Part shown: positions 9,918 to 22,800 of the stretch, piece after piece
Layout: each line of letters starts with the position of its first letter
Numbering within the stretch: position 1 is the first letter of the stretch
Source: Agapanthus africanus
Lineage: Eukaryota > Streptophyta > Magnoliopsida > Asparagales > Amaryllidaceae
Length of the DNA stretch: 64,000 nucleotides
Assembly (NCBI GenBank): GCA_030015575.1
Contig: CM057339.1
Location: forward strand, 769,312,809 to 769,376,808
Direction: 5' to 3'
Made by a program: the position numbers and the translations under genes
Notes under the pieces: generated by a model
What the model was told of the DNA's origin: nothing
What the model saw: only the letters and a program-made list of their open reading frames with translations
The model's database searches: none

Positions 9918-12135
9918 TGTTAGTTATATGTATGCCCTAGAGGCCATTACTATACATAGGATGTATATTGTAGTGGATGCTGGGACATATATAGGGAGGA
10001 CTTTCTTGCTCGACATGATAGTATGCTATCTAGTTACTCTTTACCTTAACGTGTACACTGATTGTCTCTCTGTTACATGTTGGTAAAGCCCTTAGGATGT
10101 GTACTTGACTACCTGGACTATGATGCGGATCATACTAGTGGGGACATGGTAGTCCATAAGTACATCCTTCAAAGTCCCTAGTCGTGGGTGTATCGAGATG
10201 GGGCATCGATATACCAGAGTAGACTAGCGTGTACCTTCTCGACCCATACAGATGGGCGATGGATGATCCCATATCCATTGGTGTTTGACATCGGAGATGA
10301 TATATGGGTGCTCAGTAGAGACTGGGTACACTGGACGGACTCGCCGAGAACTCCCAGATGGTATTATACCTTACGTCAGATGGCAGTTCTCTGGTGACAC
10401 TGGTACAGAGTAGTCTGTTGACCCGAGATCGTCATAGAGTCTTGTGTAGTTCCCACTGTGCTTTGATTTCCATCTTACCACGTCCAAGAGGGCGTGCAAA
10501 ACGGTGGTTTTTGGGTACAGTCCCGAGTCACATGGAGGCAATGAGCGATAGGAGGGGATTCGTCTCTCCCGGTATAGGGGGTTGATGTTGCGCTGTGTTC
10601 GATTGGATATAACAGGAAATCCCTGGCCAGGGTTGCTGAGATTTACTGGTAAGTGTTACCAGTAGTTTCTCGAATTGTTATAGACCTCATATCGACACGA
10701 CTTATCGAGCTATTGGGGTCTGACGTTTACCACCCCTAGGCAAGATATGCGACATATCAGACGATCAGACCGGACTGTACGGTAGTGTTACTGGTCGGAT
10801 TCACTGGAGTGTGAGCGGGCTTGCTCGTCGATCTTCAGATCGCTCAATACCCGGGTGGCCGTTACGTTTAGCAGACCGCTTGCGGCTTGTGGGTGCTTGA
10901 TATGATCATCATTTGCTGCCGGCGTATTGACGAGTCTTTAGAGTCCTACACAGAGGTTTCCTGGCTCAAGCGAAACGAAATAGGAGCGCATATGAGATAT
11001 GTGCGGGACCGAGAATAATGCGTGTATGTGATACCGTATTTCATTCTCGCGATCAATGTGTCGAATGGTTGTATGCGATATAACCTAGTTATCGATTCAA
11101 GCGTTGATTCGATAAGCCGATACATTGTATACTAGTCGGTTGTGTGCGACATGACCGGATCATTGAATCAAGTGTTGATTTAATGATTTAATGCATATTT
11201 ATATATTTGATATATTACTTTGCATCAACTAGTATCGGTTGAATTTAAATGGATTTTCTCACTCGAGTGTGCGCATTGCATATGCGATATGATTTTGTGC
11301 ACTTGTTTGTATCATGTTTGATGATGCAAGAATGCTAGGGTTTGTGTAATGAAGTAAACCTAAGTTAAATAAATAATTAGGGTTTTCTTTTATTCATTCA
11401 TTTATCTTTTCATTTGGATTTAAAAGATAAATGAGAAAAAGAAAACAAAAGGGTTTCTTTCATGAAGCTAAGTGAAGCTTCATGAAGCTTTGACCAATCA
11501 AACCCTTTTGTCTTCATCTATTAAACCCTAACCATTTATTTAACTATGGTCAACTCTCTACACATTACTATAGTTTAATTATGATAAGAAATAATTATTC
11601 ATATTCTATTCTATTATTCTTATCATAAAATATCTTCTTCTTCTTCTTCATCTTCATGAAGAAAACCTTCACTTCATCAATGGTGAAGTGATAAAAAGAG
11701 TGAGAAATCCAAAACTAAAGTCTACCCACTTCCTATTTCTTCATTCTCTACCTCTTGCCAAGTAGTGGAGTGTGTTTTCTTCACAAGTTTCTTGACTTGG
11801 TGAAGTCGGAGCTTGATTTAGCGATGCCTCGGCGTAGATCATCTTCGGCATGGACATCGACGACCTAGCTCGCTTATTCTCCGATGAAGTCGACGCTAGA
11901 GCCCGGATTCTTATTGGACAGCGGAGAGGACTTCGTTGCGGAGCTATGGAGGTGGAGCACCGGATCTCCAAAGGTTGTATTTCCGTATTCTTTATAGTTA
12001 AGTTGTTAACTAGTTAGCTTTTCGCCTAGACATCTAGCAAACGATCCGTAGTCGGGTCTCTCGGCACCTAGAATTTTTGAATTTGGCATGTTCGATGCCT
12101 TGTGAGACCTCACTAGAGTGTCTAGGAACCCTACA
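9918..12135 (+). repeat. 5' LTR of outer Angela element
   Basis: It runs TGTTAG..CTACA over 2,218 bp and is matched by 27,837-30,053. The distal part (11,398-11,691) contains four perfect or nested stem-loops and a CTT-rich stretch. Short frames inside it have no counterpart in proteins I know and are not called as genes. Confidence 0.92.
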
Positions 12136-12136
12136 G

Positions 12137-12149
12137 TGGTATCAGAGCC
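12137..12149 (+). other. Primer-binding site, initiator tRNA-Met (outer Angela)
   Basis: TGGTATCAGAGCC is complementary to the 3' end of plant initiator tRNA-Met. It lies one base after the LTR end, as in the inner element. Confidence 0.92.
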
Positions 12150-12334
12150 TAGCTAGAGCCTTAGGCGAAGTTTAGACGGAATTTGAAACCCGAACGAATC
12201 CGAAAACCAACTCAAAAATGCTCTCTGTCCTTTTTTCAAAACTGTGCATTTTTCCACATTAAAAATATTCAGAAAATCAAGCAGGGTTTTATATGAATTA
12301 CTGTGAAATACGGGGGTCTAATTCAAATAATCCA

Positions 12335-12379
12335 CCGCGGAACCGCGGCACGAGCTATGCATGCGCGGCGGTTCCGCGG
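12335..12379 (+). other. GC-rich hairpin about 200 nt after the primer-binding site
   Basis: CCGCGGAACCGCGG (12,335-12,348) pairs with CGGCGGTTCCGCGG (12,366-12,379) with one mismatch. The 17-nt loop contains the palindromes ATGCAT and GCATGC. Palindrome-bearing hairpins just after the primer-binding site resemble retroviral RNA dimerisation signals; function here is inference. Confidence 0.6.
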
Positions 12380-14255
12380 CAGTTTGGTCTCCTCCTGCGT
12401 TGACCTTTGCACAGTAATCCCTATTTAACAGTTCTTAGTTCTCTGGGTATTTTTAAGTTTTATTCAAGAGTTGAATAATCTGGGATGTTTTGGAACTTCG
12501 ATAATTCGATCGGGTTTATCAAATTTTGTCTGTTTGGCTTTCCGGATAAACTTTAGAATATGTTAAAAAGTTCGACTGGATATAAATACCCAATTTTTCC
12601 CCTGTCGGGAAATTTCCAAGTGTTGGATTTTTCCGTAGTTTAACGACGTTCGAAGTAGTGCAAGTAACACAATGGACCCTCTAGAAGACAACAAACCTTA
12701 ACTCGATTATGTGACCGTCTTGAACTGCCCTTTGAACCTTCGGGTTTGGGGCAGTACGGCGTGCCACATGTGAGGCGTTGGCTTGACCCTTCTACGGCTG
12801 GACCGTTGGTACTGAGGCACGAACTGAATGTTGTTAGACTTGTTTCATGTGTTGATCTGTATCGGGAAAACTTGGGTGTTCGATTGTTCGATCGAAAAGT
12901 TTAACATTTTCTGTTTATCTGGAATGGGATACAATAATTGGAATTCACAATAAGTTATGAGATAACTGAATGAATGTTATAAACATAGCAGTTTAGTCTC
13001 ACATGATCGGTTGCCACGGAATTTTGATGTGATCAAAAGTCCGTCGCAATCACGTAGCGTACGCGGATACTCACCGGGTAAACTTAATAGACAGCCTCAC
13101 TCCATAGCCCCGACCAAGTGACTGTAGGAGAACCCCGTCGCCGAAAGCATCCGTTCGGGTGCTCGCGGTAGCGGTGTTCCGCCTTGGTGCACTTCGTCGA
13201 CGGTATCGGGGGTGCGGCCGTCTACTGAAGTTTACGACGAGTATTCGATCAGACTGTCGGGAATCTTGTTGATTTGCCCGACTTGATATTGAAAAGAGTT
13301 TTCGATTTTGAGACTAAAATGCGGGGTTTATAATTGTTAGGCATGCGATGTCTAAGTAATTCATTTGATTAGGCATGCGATGTCTATGCAGATTGCGGAT
13401 TCCAACTGTTGTAGTTTTACACTTTCTTTTCTGTGACCGTAAGTGTAATATGTGATATCGCCGGTTTCGTTGCTATATGTCAACGACAATTGGGATGCAC
13501 ATGTTTACTTACGTTGATGACATGTGATGTTATGTGTTGCTGGATATGTTATATTGGATCGTCGTGTTTGAATAGCCGGGGGTTTTTATGTGAGATGAGT
13601 GTTTTTCATTTTCATTCATGTAAAAACTTGTATGTAATATTCTTTTATTGGGGCGCTTCCAGGTTGCGGAAGTAGTCACCTTTTGTATATTATTTACTTT
13701 TCCGCACTAGGATAGACCCAAGGAGGAGGGCACAAGTAACCGGGTTCTGGAGTCCAGAGGGAGACCAACTCGAGGAGTCAAGTCTGGGTCTCCTAACTCT
13801 AGAATTGGTAGGGTTGCTTGCCGCTCTCGTAGGGGTCTAGGGGTGTGGGTTTGGCTATTCATCACGACCGTGGAATCCGTGTTTTATACTGGCTCGTATT
13901 GAAAACACGGACGTCCTAGTATATCCAATATTTCATATGATTCTTCTGCTGCGATATCTGTGATGTGATCATGTGATGTTCTGTGATAGATACAGTATAT
14001 AGTATATATGATATATTATATAGACGTTACTTATGTTTTACACCTGCGCTAGCCCTGCCCCGCTCTGCCGTTAGTTACCTAACCTGACGGTGCATGAGGG
14101 GACATCGAGGCGAATGCGGATGGCATAAGTGTACGTCGTATTTATCTGTGATGTTTAGGTACTTAAATGATGGGACTTCATTAATGTGATTAATGAAATA
14201 AAAGAAACCTAAGATGTTGTAGAATCGAATTTCAAAATAAAACAGGTAGCTACAG

Positions 14256-14502
14256 TTCTTGCTTTGCACAGCGGTATATATGATATATCCTGCACCTTAT
14301 TCGATAGGGAAAGGACCGAGATCCCTTCACCGGGAGTGACTCCTTTAGCAATAACTGGCAGATGCTACAACCTCGGTTTGTCTTTTGATAGCTTTTAAGA
14401 GTTCTGCTTTGCACAGTGATATATATGATATATCCCGCACCTCATTTGACGAGGAAAGGACCGACGATCCCTTCACCGGGAGTGACTCCTTTAGCAAAAC
14501 TA
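14256..14502 (+). repeat. Tandem duplication in outer Angela leader, period about 145 bp
   Basis: Two copies (about 14,256-14,355 and 14,401-14,502) share GCTTTGCACAG, GATCCCTTCACCGGGAGTGA and CTCCTTTAGCAA. The third Angela element has a single copy near 60,835-60,935, so the duplication is specific to this copy. Confidence 0.75.
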
Positions 14503-14640
14503 GAAAAGCCTAAAAAACACTCCATTTTAAAATCATTCGATCCTACAACGATATCAAGTTCATTACGCAATAGGTTTTCAGAAAAACCTGTCGTAGCCCT
14601 CCGTCATTTCAGATACGTACTAGTTAGTATTCGTGCTGCG

Positions 14641-14838
14641 GTTGTTTGGTCTCCGTCAAGGCGTAGTGTACGGTAGCTAACTAGTGCTTATCTGCTAGCA
14701 TATGATGCGATTGGATTAGGGTATTCGTACGGCGTTGTTTGGCCTCCGTCAAGGGTCGTGCGGGTGGGTTTAATTCAATCAGGAAATGACGGGTTGAACT
14801 TGACTAGCGGACTATGGGTTGTTTGGCCTCCGTCAAGG
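14641..14838 (+). repeat. Three-copy conserved leader motif (outer Angela)
   Basis: GTTTGGYCTCCGTCAAGG occurs at 14,641-14,661, 14,734-14,754 and 14,818-14,838, with start-to-start spacing 93 and 84 bp. Equivalent triplets with nearly the same spacing lie in the two other Angela elements (24,329-24,525 and 61,071-61,267). Confidence 0.85.
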
Positions 14839-15290
14839 TCATAGAACGCTAGGGGTAAAATATTATCGGGAATTTCAAGTGTTGAAATTTGCAATGAGAT
14901 TGCATACCTTCTATGAGATAGTTGGATCCCGATACCCGCTGCGAGTAATTGTTACTCCTGGGAGAGTTTTATACATTACAATTAGCCGATCAAGTAGGTG
15001 TCTAGAAAGGTGTCAACGGGGTTACGCCTCTGGGAAAACGAGGTTTACATTAATTAGGTTCGTGCGAAAGCACGGGGGACCTCCCTCAAAGTACCGACAC
15101 TGGCCTGGCTGAAAGATTGGCGAACTTGTAGTGTGTAATTAATCCCGGCTAGTCTTTCCTTTTAGGGTTTGAAGGAAGATTTGATAAAAAGCAGTGGGAG
15201 CCATCCTGATTAGATAAAATAATAACCAATCTATTCTTGCAAGAGCGCACGCTGAGTGTTTTCTTCTCTCTCTCTCTCCTGGTAGCGACC

Positions 15291-17981
15291 ATGTCACGCC
15301 TTAATCAAGATAATAATACGGATTATTGACCGAACCAGCTTGTTATACTGAGCTGGGGAACGTTGGTCCCGCTCCAACTTATAATTGTTATAAGACAGAG
15401 CAGGAAATTGGGGAATACCAGATTTCCCGTGCCGCCCAAACGAAGAGAGTGCATGCTGATGCATCATCTTCGGGTGTGTTCATTATACAGAACTGTTTCT
15501 CAGTATCCTCCGCTTCCTGGGTATATGATACCGGATAAGGATCCCAGATATGTAATCTGTTACATAGGGCTACAAAAGGGTAGAAAAACTGAGAGCGGGT
15601 GATAAGTTTCATGAGGCAGAAAACGGGGCAAGAGTTGCAGCCAAGTCTGTCGGTCACTGTCACCCTGTATTACCGATACATTGATTCTGAACGAATGTTA
15701 TTAGATACCGAACCTGATATACAAAATCATATCAGTTTCTTTATTAGTAAAAAAAGGATATAATTTTGTATTGTTGGATAATGTTTTGAACATTTCCTAT
15801 ATCAAAAGTTGATCGGTTCAGGCACGTTGTCTAAAAGCATTAATGTTCTAAATCAAACTACAGTTCTTAGTATATAGAACACCCACAAGAGGAAGAGTTC
15901 AGAAATGAACGAATTCTTCTTGAGATATTGTAGACTAGGTCAGATCAATATGACCCGACTAGCTAGAGTTACATATAGATGCATATTTAAATCAGTTTGA
16001 ATTTACATCTTGTGAAACTCGCCAGTCATGTCACAAAGATAAGATGACCATAGCTCTGTTTATTGGAAACAGAGAAAGAGTTAATAAACTCTTGGGATGA
16101 TACATGTTGATGTATGTAGGTCCCCTGTCTACACATGCCAGGACTGGTTCTTTTTACTTCATTACATTCTCTGATGATCTTTCGAGATTCAGACCTATGT
16201 TCCTGTTGAAACACAAGTCCGAACCTTTTGAGATATTCACAGAATATAAGCGAGAAGTAGAGAACCAAAATACGGGTATAAGTGTTATGTCCTTTGATAT
16301 GATCAAGGAGGAGAATACTTGTGCATGGAATTCCTGGACTATTCTAAAGGAGAATGAGATTCTCTCTCAGCATTACTCTTCCGTATACACCATTGCACGA
16401 TGGTATATCGGAGCGGAGCAGATACACCCTATTTGATATGGTGTGCTCTATGATGAGTAATACTGAGTTACCTATTTCCTTTTGGGAGTTATGCACTTAT
16501 GAAGCTGCATACCTATTGAATTAGGGTTCGAATCAAATCAGTGCCTACCACTTCATATGTGATATGGAAGGGGAAGAGCCCATATCTTAAATTGGTTAAG
16601 ATTTGGGGTTGTCCGGGCTATGTCTAAAAGCAAAATCCGGACAAGCTCGAGGCAAGATCTGTTATGTAGAACTGGAAATGTTCCAGCTATACAAACTACA
16701 CCTGATGATTTGATAGAACCAAAGGATTCAGTAGATTCCAACGAACCTCAGCCTCTCCGCCGATCTAGTAGGGTTCCTCACCCACCTGAGAGATACTTCT
16801 GTTTCTCTATGAAAGTGGGAGCGAGGATTGCATCATGAGATGATGACCCAACTAGCTTCGAGCTGGCCATCAGGAGTAAGACTCTGTAAGAATGGCTGGA
16901 TGCTTAGTGATCTGAGATGGAATCCATGTACGCCAACAAAGTATGGACTTTAGTTGCTATATCTGAAGGGTTAAATCCCCATAAGGAGCAAGTATATCTT
17001 GAGAAGATTACTTGGTGTAGATGGAAAAGTTGAGACTTTCAAAGCAAGACTTGTTAAAGGTTTTCGTCATCGACCAGGCGCGGATAATGATGAAACCTTT
17101 TCAAGTAGCTATGCTTAAGTCCATCCAGATCCTACTTGCCACGGCTACATACCATAACTACGATATCTGGCGGTTGGGTGTCATGACTGCTTTTCTAAAT
17201 ACTGATTTAGAAGAGTGCGTCTATAAGTACACAGCCAGAGGGCCTCGTAGACAGTGGGAGCAGCGGAAACGTGTGTAAGATGCTTTATATGATAAAGCAG
17301 GCATCGCGGAGTTGGAACATCTGTTTTGATGGATTAGTCAAGGAAGTTGACATCATCAAAATGGTAGATGAACCTTGTATATACAAAAAGGTAGTAGGGA
17401 GTATGGTGGTGATCCTTGTAGAGTACGTGGATGACATACTCTTGATAAGAAAGGAGTTTCCTATGCTACGCTCGGTCAATCTCCGTTTATCACAATAATT
17501 CTCCATATAGGATCAAAGTGATACCTCCTTAATCCTGAGTTTTGGATCTATGAGATAGATTTAATTGGATATTAGGATTCCCACTAGCTGTAGTGAGATG
17601 GTATCAATCGATCCTGGGGAGAATCACTGGAAGTGTTCCAGGGTGATAAAGACGACTGAATGTCAGTCGCAGGCATTGTCTTTACCCTCAGTAAAGGGAC
17701 GGTATGTTGGAAGAGTTCCAAGCTAGATACCGTGACATACTAGACGATAAAGGCAGGATACATCGCTACTTAAGATGCTACCAAAGAGGTTGTTTGGATG
17801 TATATTAGTTCATGAGATGAACTTAGTTCCTACCATTGTGTGACAATGGAGTTGTGGCTTATGCCAGGAACCCCCGTCCCATCAGTGATCCAGACATATT
17901 CTAAGGCAGTATCACCTGATCATGGAGATGGTTGATCTCCAAGGTGATCGAGGCAAGGAGAGCAGACTCAGAGGATAACAC
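15291..17981 (+). mobile_element. Coding remnant of outer Angela element
   Basis: Pieces resembling the copia polyprotein occur in order: a short gag start at 15,291, the segment preceding protease (ASSSGVFIIQNCFSVSSASW), integrase-like text around 16,080-16,440, RT-like text around 16,840-17,500 including YVDDILLI, and RNase H-like text to 17,981. The region is shorter than the inner element's polyprotein and broken in many places. It cannot encode a polyprotein, despite the nearly identical LTRs. Confidence 0.75.
17977..17981. repeat. Left target-site duplication (AACAC) of inner Angela element
   Basis: AACAC at 17,977-17,981 is repeated exactly at 27,724-27,728 on the far side of the inner element. 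It lies within the RNase H part of the outer element. Confidence 0.95.
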
Positions 17982-19864
17982 TGTAAGTCGATGTAGTACA
18001 CCCCAGTACTTATGGGGAGGCGGAATTTTCAAAAACAATCAAGTTTAAACAACGAACATCGACTAACCGCTTGAATCGAAGCTAAACTATAAATAACCGT
18101 GTCATGTGAGTTTCTTTTCACAAGTGATTAGGGATTATACCTAATGAAACCGGTCCTTCTTCTTTACGTCCTCCTTTGTTCTCCTCGACCTTCTCTAGGT
18201 AGTAGACGATCCACCCGAGAGCAAAACACCAAGCTAAACCTCTAACTTGAGGTAACTAATCAACTTTGATTGCTAATCAAAGATGAAAGGATGATAAAGA
18301 GTGAAGGTTATGGATTGTTTAGTCTAACTAATCCTTTGATCTCAACACATGAGGATTAAGGATTAGGGTTTGAAGATGAGAGCTTGAGGAGAGAGAATGT
18401 GAGATAAGATAATGAGAGAAGAGAGAGAGTGTATCATAATATTATGAAGCATTCTTATTTTAGAATAATCAATAAAGGAAATGAATAAGCATGCTTCATA
18501 AAATATCTTGTGATGATTCATTAGCATGAGTCATTAAGCAATAAATGTGCATTAATGAAATGAATGAATCACCACCATGACTCACTCTCTTATCCAAAAG
18601 AAACCTCCTTAGTCACATCTTCTAGAAGCTTCTCGAGTAATTACGAGAACGCCCCTCCGATCCGTAAAAATACGGAAAAACTTTAGACTGTAAAAATCCA
18701 ATAACCGGATACCAGTAACTGGCTTAAACCAAAGCCGACTGGTAAAAACTGTCCGAAAGTCGTACGCGCGTAAACGCACGTATGCGTCCGAACCCTTTGT
18801 CGCAAAACCATGCAACCTCTATATCGTTTCGCCTGGAGTAGGAAACTCTCTGTGTGGGACTCTAGAGACTCGACTACTACGCTGGCAGTGGGTTTAACCA
18901 CAGACCGCAAGCGGCACTAGCTGTACGTAACGGTCCCCAGGTAGTTGTCGATAAGAAGGCCGATGAGTAAACCCATCCGAACTCCTACTGAGTCTGATGT
19001 GACAATCTCCATACAGTCCGGTCCGTTCGTCCAAGACTATCGCATATCGGGCCTAGGGGGGCGGCAAGCGTCAGTCCCCTAATAGCGGTATAAGTCGTGT
19101 CGGAGTGAAGCCCATTACACCCTGAGAAACTACTGGAACCTACCAGCAAATCTCGCTTGCCCTGGCCAGGGACTTTGCGTAATGGCTCTCTGACACAGCA
19201 CGATATCTACTCCCAATACCGGGAGGGACGAATCCTGTCTAACCGCCACTGCCTCCAAGTGCTCGGGACTGCACCCAACTGCTACCTGTTTGCACGACTC
19301 CTTTGAGCCGTGGTAGGGTAGCAATCTAAGAACAGTGGGACACACTCGAGGCGAAGTAGCAGTGTCAAGTCTGCGGACTACGCTGTACTCATGTCACCTG
19401 GGAACTGTTCACTGACGACTGGTATCAAACCAACCAACAGTTCCCTGTGAGTCCTGTCCGGTGTACCCGTAACCTAACGAGCACCTGTATACTATCTCCA
19501 GTACGACGTACTGACGGCTGTGGGACAGACCATCTCCCCAACTGGGATGAGAAGCGTACACACTAGTCTACTCCGGAGTATCGATGCTCTGTCTCGATAA
19601 TCCAACGACCAGGGACCTGAATAAGGATGTGCTTGTAGACTACCCAGCCCCCACTAGTGTGACTGCCATCACAACGCTGGTAGACAAGCAAGATCCTAAG
19701 AGCTCTATCAATACGTACACTCACATATTAAGATAGAAAAACCAAGTAGCATACTACCATGTTTAGCAAGACTGTTATATACATGTGAATATCCCAAGCT
19801 TCCATTAAGTAATATACAAGCTAGTATGATACAGTAATGGCCTTCTAGGGCATAAACACTAACA
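17982..19864 (-). repeat. 3' LTR of inner Angela element
   Basis: A 1,883-bp LTR. It includes a long imperfect stem (18,443-18,459 with 18,484-18,500, one mismatch in 17). Small frames inside it recur in the other LTR only because the LTRs are copies. Confidence 0.95.
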
Positions 19865-19880
19865 ATCTCCCACTTGCACT
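19865..19880 (-). other. Polypurine tract of inner Angela element
   Basis: On the minus strand AGTGCAAGTGGGAGAT abuts the LTR start TGTTAG. The same kind of tract precedes the right LTR of the outer element (27,825-27,836). Confidence 0.85.
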
Positions 19881-22800
19881 AGGGCCATGTACTGGCATAT
19901 CGCAGACCAATGATCTCGAGCAGCCTCTCGAACTGAATCTGAGGAAGGGCCTTCGTGAATGGATCAGCAATGTTCTCTTCTGAAGCAACTCTCCGAACCT
20001 CGATCTCCTGACGATCAATGATCTCCCTGATCAGGTGATACCGCCTCAAGATGTGTCTGGACTTCTGATGGGACCTTGGTTCCTTCGCTAAAGCTATAGC
20101 TCCGTTGTTGTCGCAATACAGAGGTATTGGATCAACTATGGTAGGAACCACCTGAAGTTCTGTTAGGAACTTCTTCATCCAGACTGCTTCTTTTGCGGCA
20201 TCGCAAGCAGCTATATACTCCGCTTCCATCGTCGAGTCAGCAACGGTGTCCTGCTTGGAGCTCTTCCAGCACACCGCCCCTCCATTGAGGGTAAAGACAT
20301 AACCCGACATGGACTTGGAATCGTCCTTATCACTCTGGAAGCCGGAATCAGCAAAGGCCTCCAACCTGAGGTCTTTTCCGCCGTAAACCAAGAACATCTC
20401 CTTAGTCCTCCTCAGGTACTTGAGAATGTTCTTTACTGCTATCCAGTGTTTCTCCCCTGGGTCTGACTGATACCGGCTTACCACGCTCAGTGCGTAAGCT
20501 ACATCTGGTCTGGTACACAACATCGCATACATTATAGAGCCTACCGCAGAAGCGTAGGGTATAATAGACATGCGTTCCCTTTCCAAATCAGTCTTGGGAG
20601 ACATCTCTTTGGAGAGGGTGATTCCGTGACAAGCCGGTAGATTACCGCGCTTAGAATCTTCCATACTGAATCTTTTCAGTACAGTGTCGATATACCTGGA
20701 CTGCGAAAGTCCCAACATCCTCTTGGATCTATCACGATAGATCCGGATCCCCAGAATGTAAGAGGCATCACCCAGGTCTTTCATGGAGAACCTGTGTGAT
20801 AAGAATCCTTTGACAGATTGTAGCATAGGAATGTCATTTCCTATCAATAGAATGTCATCCACGTACAAGACGAGGAATACGACACTTCTGGCCACAACTT
20901 TACTATATATGCACGGTTCATCTGGATTTTTGATAAAGTCATATTCTTTGACTGTCTCATCAAAACAGATGTTCCAACTCCGCGATGCCTGCTTTAGTCC
21001 GTAAATGGACTTAAGCAGCTTGCATACTTTCCCGCTGCTCCCACTCTGATTGAAACCCTCTGGCTGATCCATATAGACGCTCTCTTCTAAATTTCCATTC
21101 AGAAAAGCCGTCTTTACGTCCATCTGCCAGATTTCATAATCATGGAAGGCAGCAATAGCAAGAAGGACCCGAATGGATTTGAGCATAGCCACTGGAGAAA
21201 AAGTTTCGTCATAGTCCAAACCAGGTCTTTGACGAAAACCCTTTGCAACAAGTCTAGCCTTATAGGTTTCCACCTGTCCATCTACACCAATCTTTTTCTT
21301 GAAGATCCATTTGCATCCTATGGGTTTTACCCCATCTGGAGCAAAGTCCAAAGTCCATACTTTGTTGGTGTACATGGACTCCATTTCGGTCCGCATTGCA
21401 TCTAGCCATCGTACCGAGTCGCCGCTCTGGATGGCTTGCTGGAAGTCAGTAGGTTCATCATCATCTATGATGCAATCCTCTCTATCCCCGTCTATGAGAA
21501 AACCGTAGTATCTCTCAGGCGGACGAGACAGCCTACTACTCCTGCGGAGGGGTGCGGGAATGTTCTGTTCTTCTTGAACCTCTGGTTCTACCAAAATTTC
21601 AGTAGCAGTTTGTGGTTCTGGAATTTCTTCCAGTTCTATTTCGCTCCCACTCTTCTGATTTTCCAAAAATTCAGTTTCTAAGAAGCGGGCATGACGAGAA
21701 ACAAAAACCTTTTGTTCCTCTGCGTAATAGAAGCAATATCCATGAGAGTTCTTTGGATATCCCACAAACTTACACTCTACTGAGCGTGCCTCGAGCTTGT
21801 CCGGATGCTGCTTTTTTACAAAAGCTGGACATCCCCACGTCTTCAGGTACTGAAGATAGGGTTTCTTTCCACTCCACATCTGATATGGTGTGGTAGGCAC
21901 AGTTTTGGTTGGAACTCTGTTCAAAAGATGTATCGCTGATTCTAGCGCATACCCCCAGAAAGATCGCGGTAACTCAGTATTACTCATCATGGATCGTACC
22001 ATATCTAATAGGGTTCGATTCCGTCTCTCCGATACACCGTTGTGCTGTGGAGTGTACGGAGGAGTAAGCTGAGAGAGAATTCCTTTCTCTTTTAGGTAAC
22101 CTAGGAACTCGGCACTTAAGTATTCTCCACCTCGATCAGATCTTAGTGTCTTAATACTTTTGCCTGTTTGGTTTTCCGCTTCATTCTTGAATTCCAGGAA
22201 TTTCTCAAAGGCCTCTGATTTATGCTTCATTAAGAAAACATATCCATACCTAGAGAAATCATCTGTAAAAGTAATGAAGTAGGAATAACCACCTCTCGCA
22301 TGTGTAGACATTGGACCGCATACATCACTATGTATGAGTCCTAAGAGCTCGCTCGCTCTTACTCCTTGTCCAGTGAATGGAGTCTTTGTCATCTTTCCTT
22401 TGAGACAAGATTGACAAGTGTCATAAGTTTGATATTCGAACGTGTCCAAATATCCTTCTCTATGCAACTTAGTCAACCTTCTCTCATTGATGTGACCCAG
22501 TCTACAATGCCATAAGAAAGCTTTATTTAAATCTGGAGACTTTCTTTTTAGTGTGTTCTGGACATTGAAAATTTGGAGTTGGTTTAACACATATATGCCG
22601 TTATTTAGAGTACCGGACCCAATCAAACCATGATTAAGGTGGATGTTGACAACATCTCTTACAAACGTGAAATCATAACCTTTATTTGATAACAAGGAAA
22701 CTGATATGATATTACACGTTAAGCTGGGTACAAAATAACAGTTATGTAAAACCAAAATGTGTCCACTCGTCAATCCTAGGTGATAATCCCCGACGGACGC

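Larger units (their letters stand above)
12150..15290 (+). other. Untranslated leader of outer Angela element
   Basis: A 3.1-kb non-coding leader lies between the primer-binding site and the gag start near 15,291. It holds a GC-rich hairpin (12,335-12,379), a tandem duplication (14,256-14,502) and three copies of a conserved motif (14,641-14,838). The same leader, diverged, is found in the third Angela element at 48,233-50,010 and 60,599-61,716. I see no protein-coding gene in it. Confidence 0.75.

Noticed and set aside
10188-10585. Small frames in the outer Angela LTRs, repeated at 28,107-28,504
   Set aside because: Same reason: LTR duplicates with no recognisable product.
18609-19345. Small frames in the inner Angela LTRs, repeated at 26,468-27,204
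   Set aside because: They recur only because the two LTRs are copies of each other; no protein similarity.
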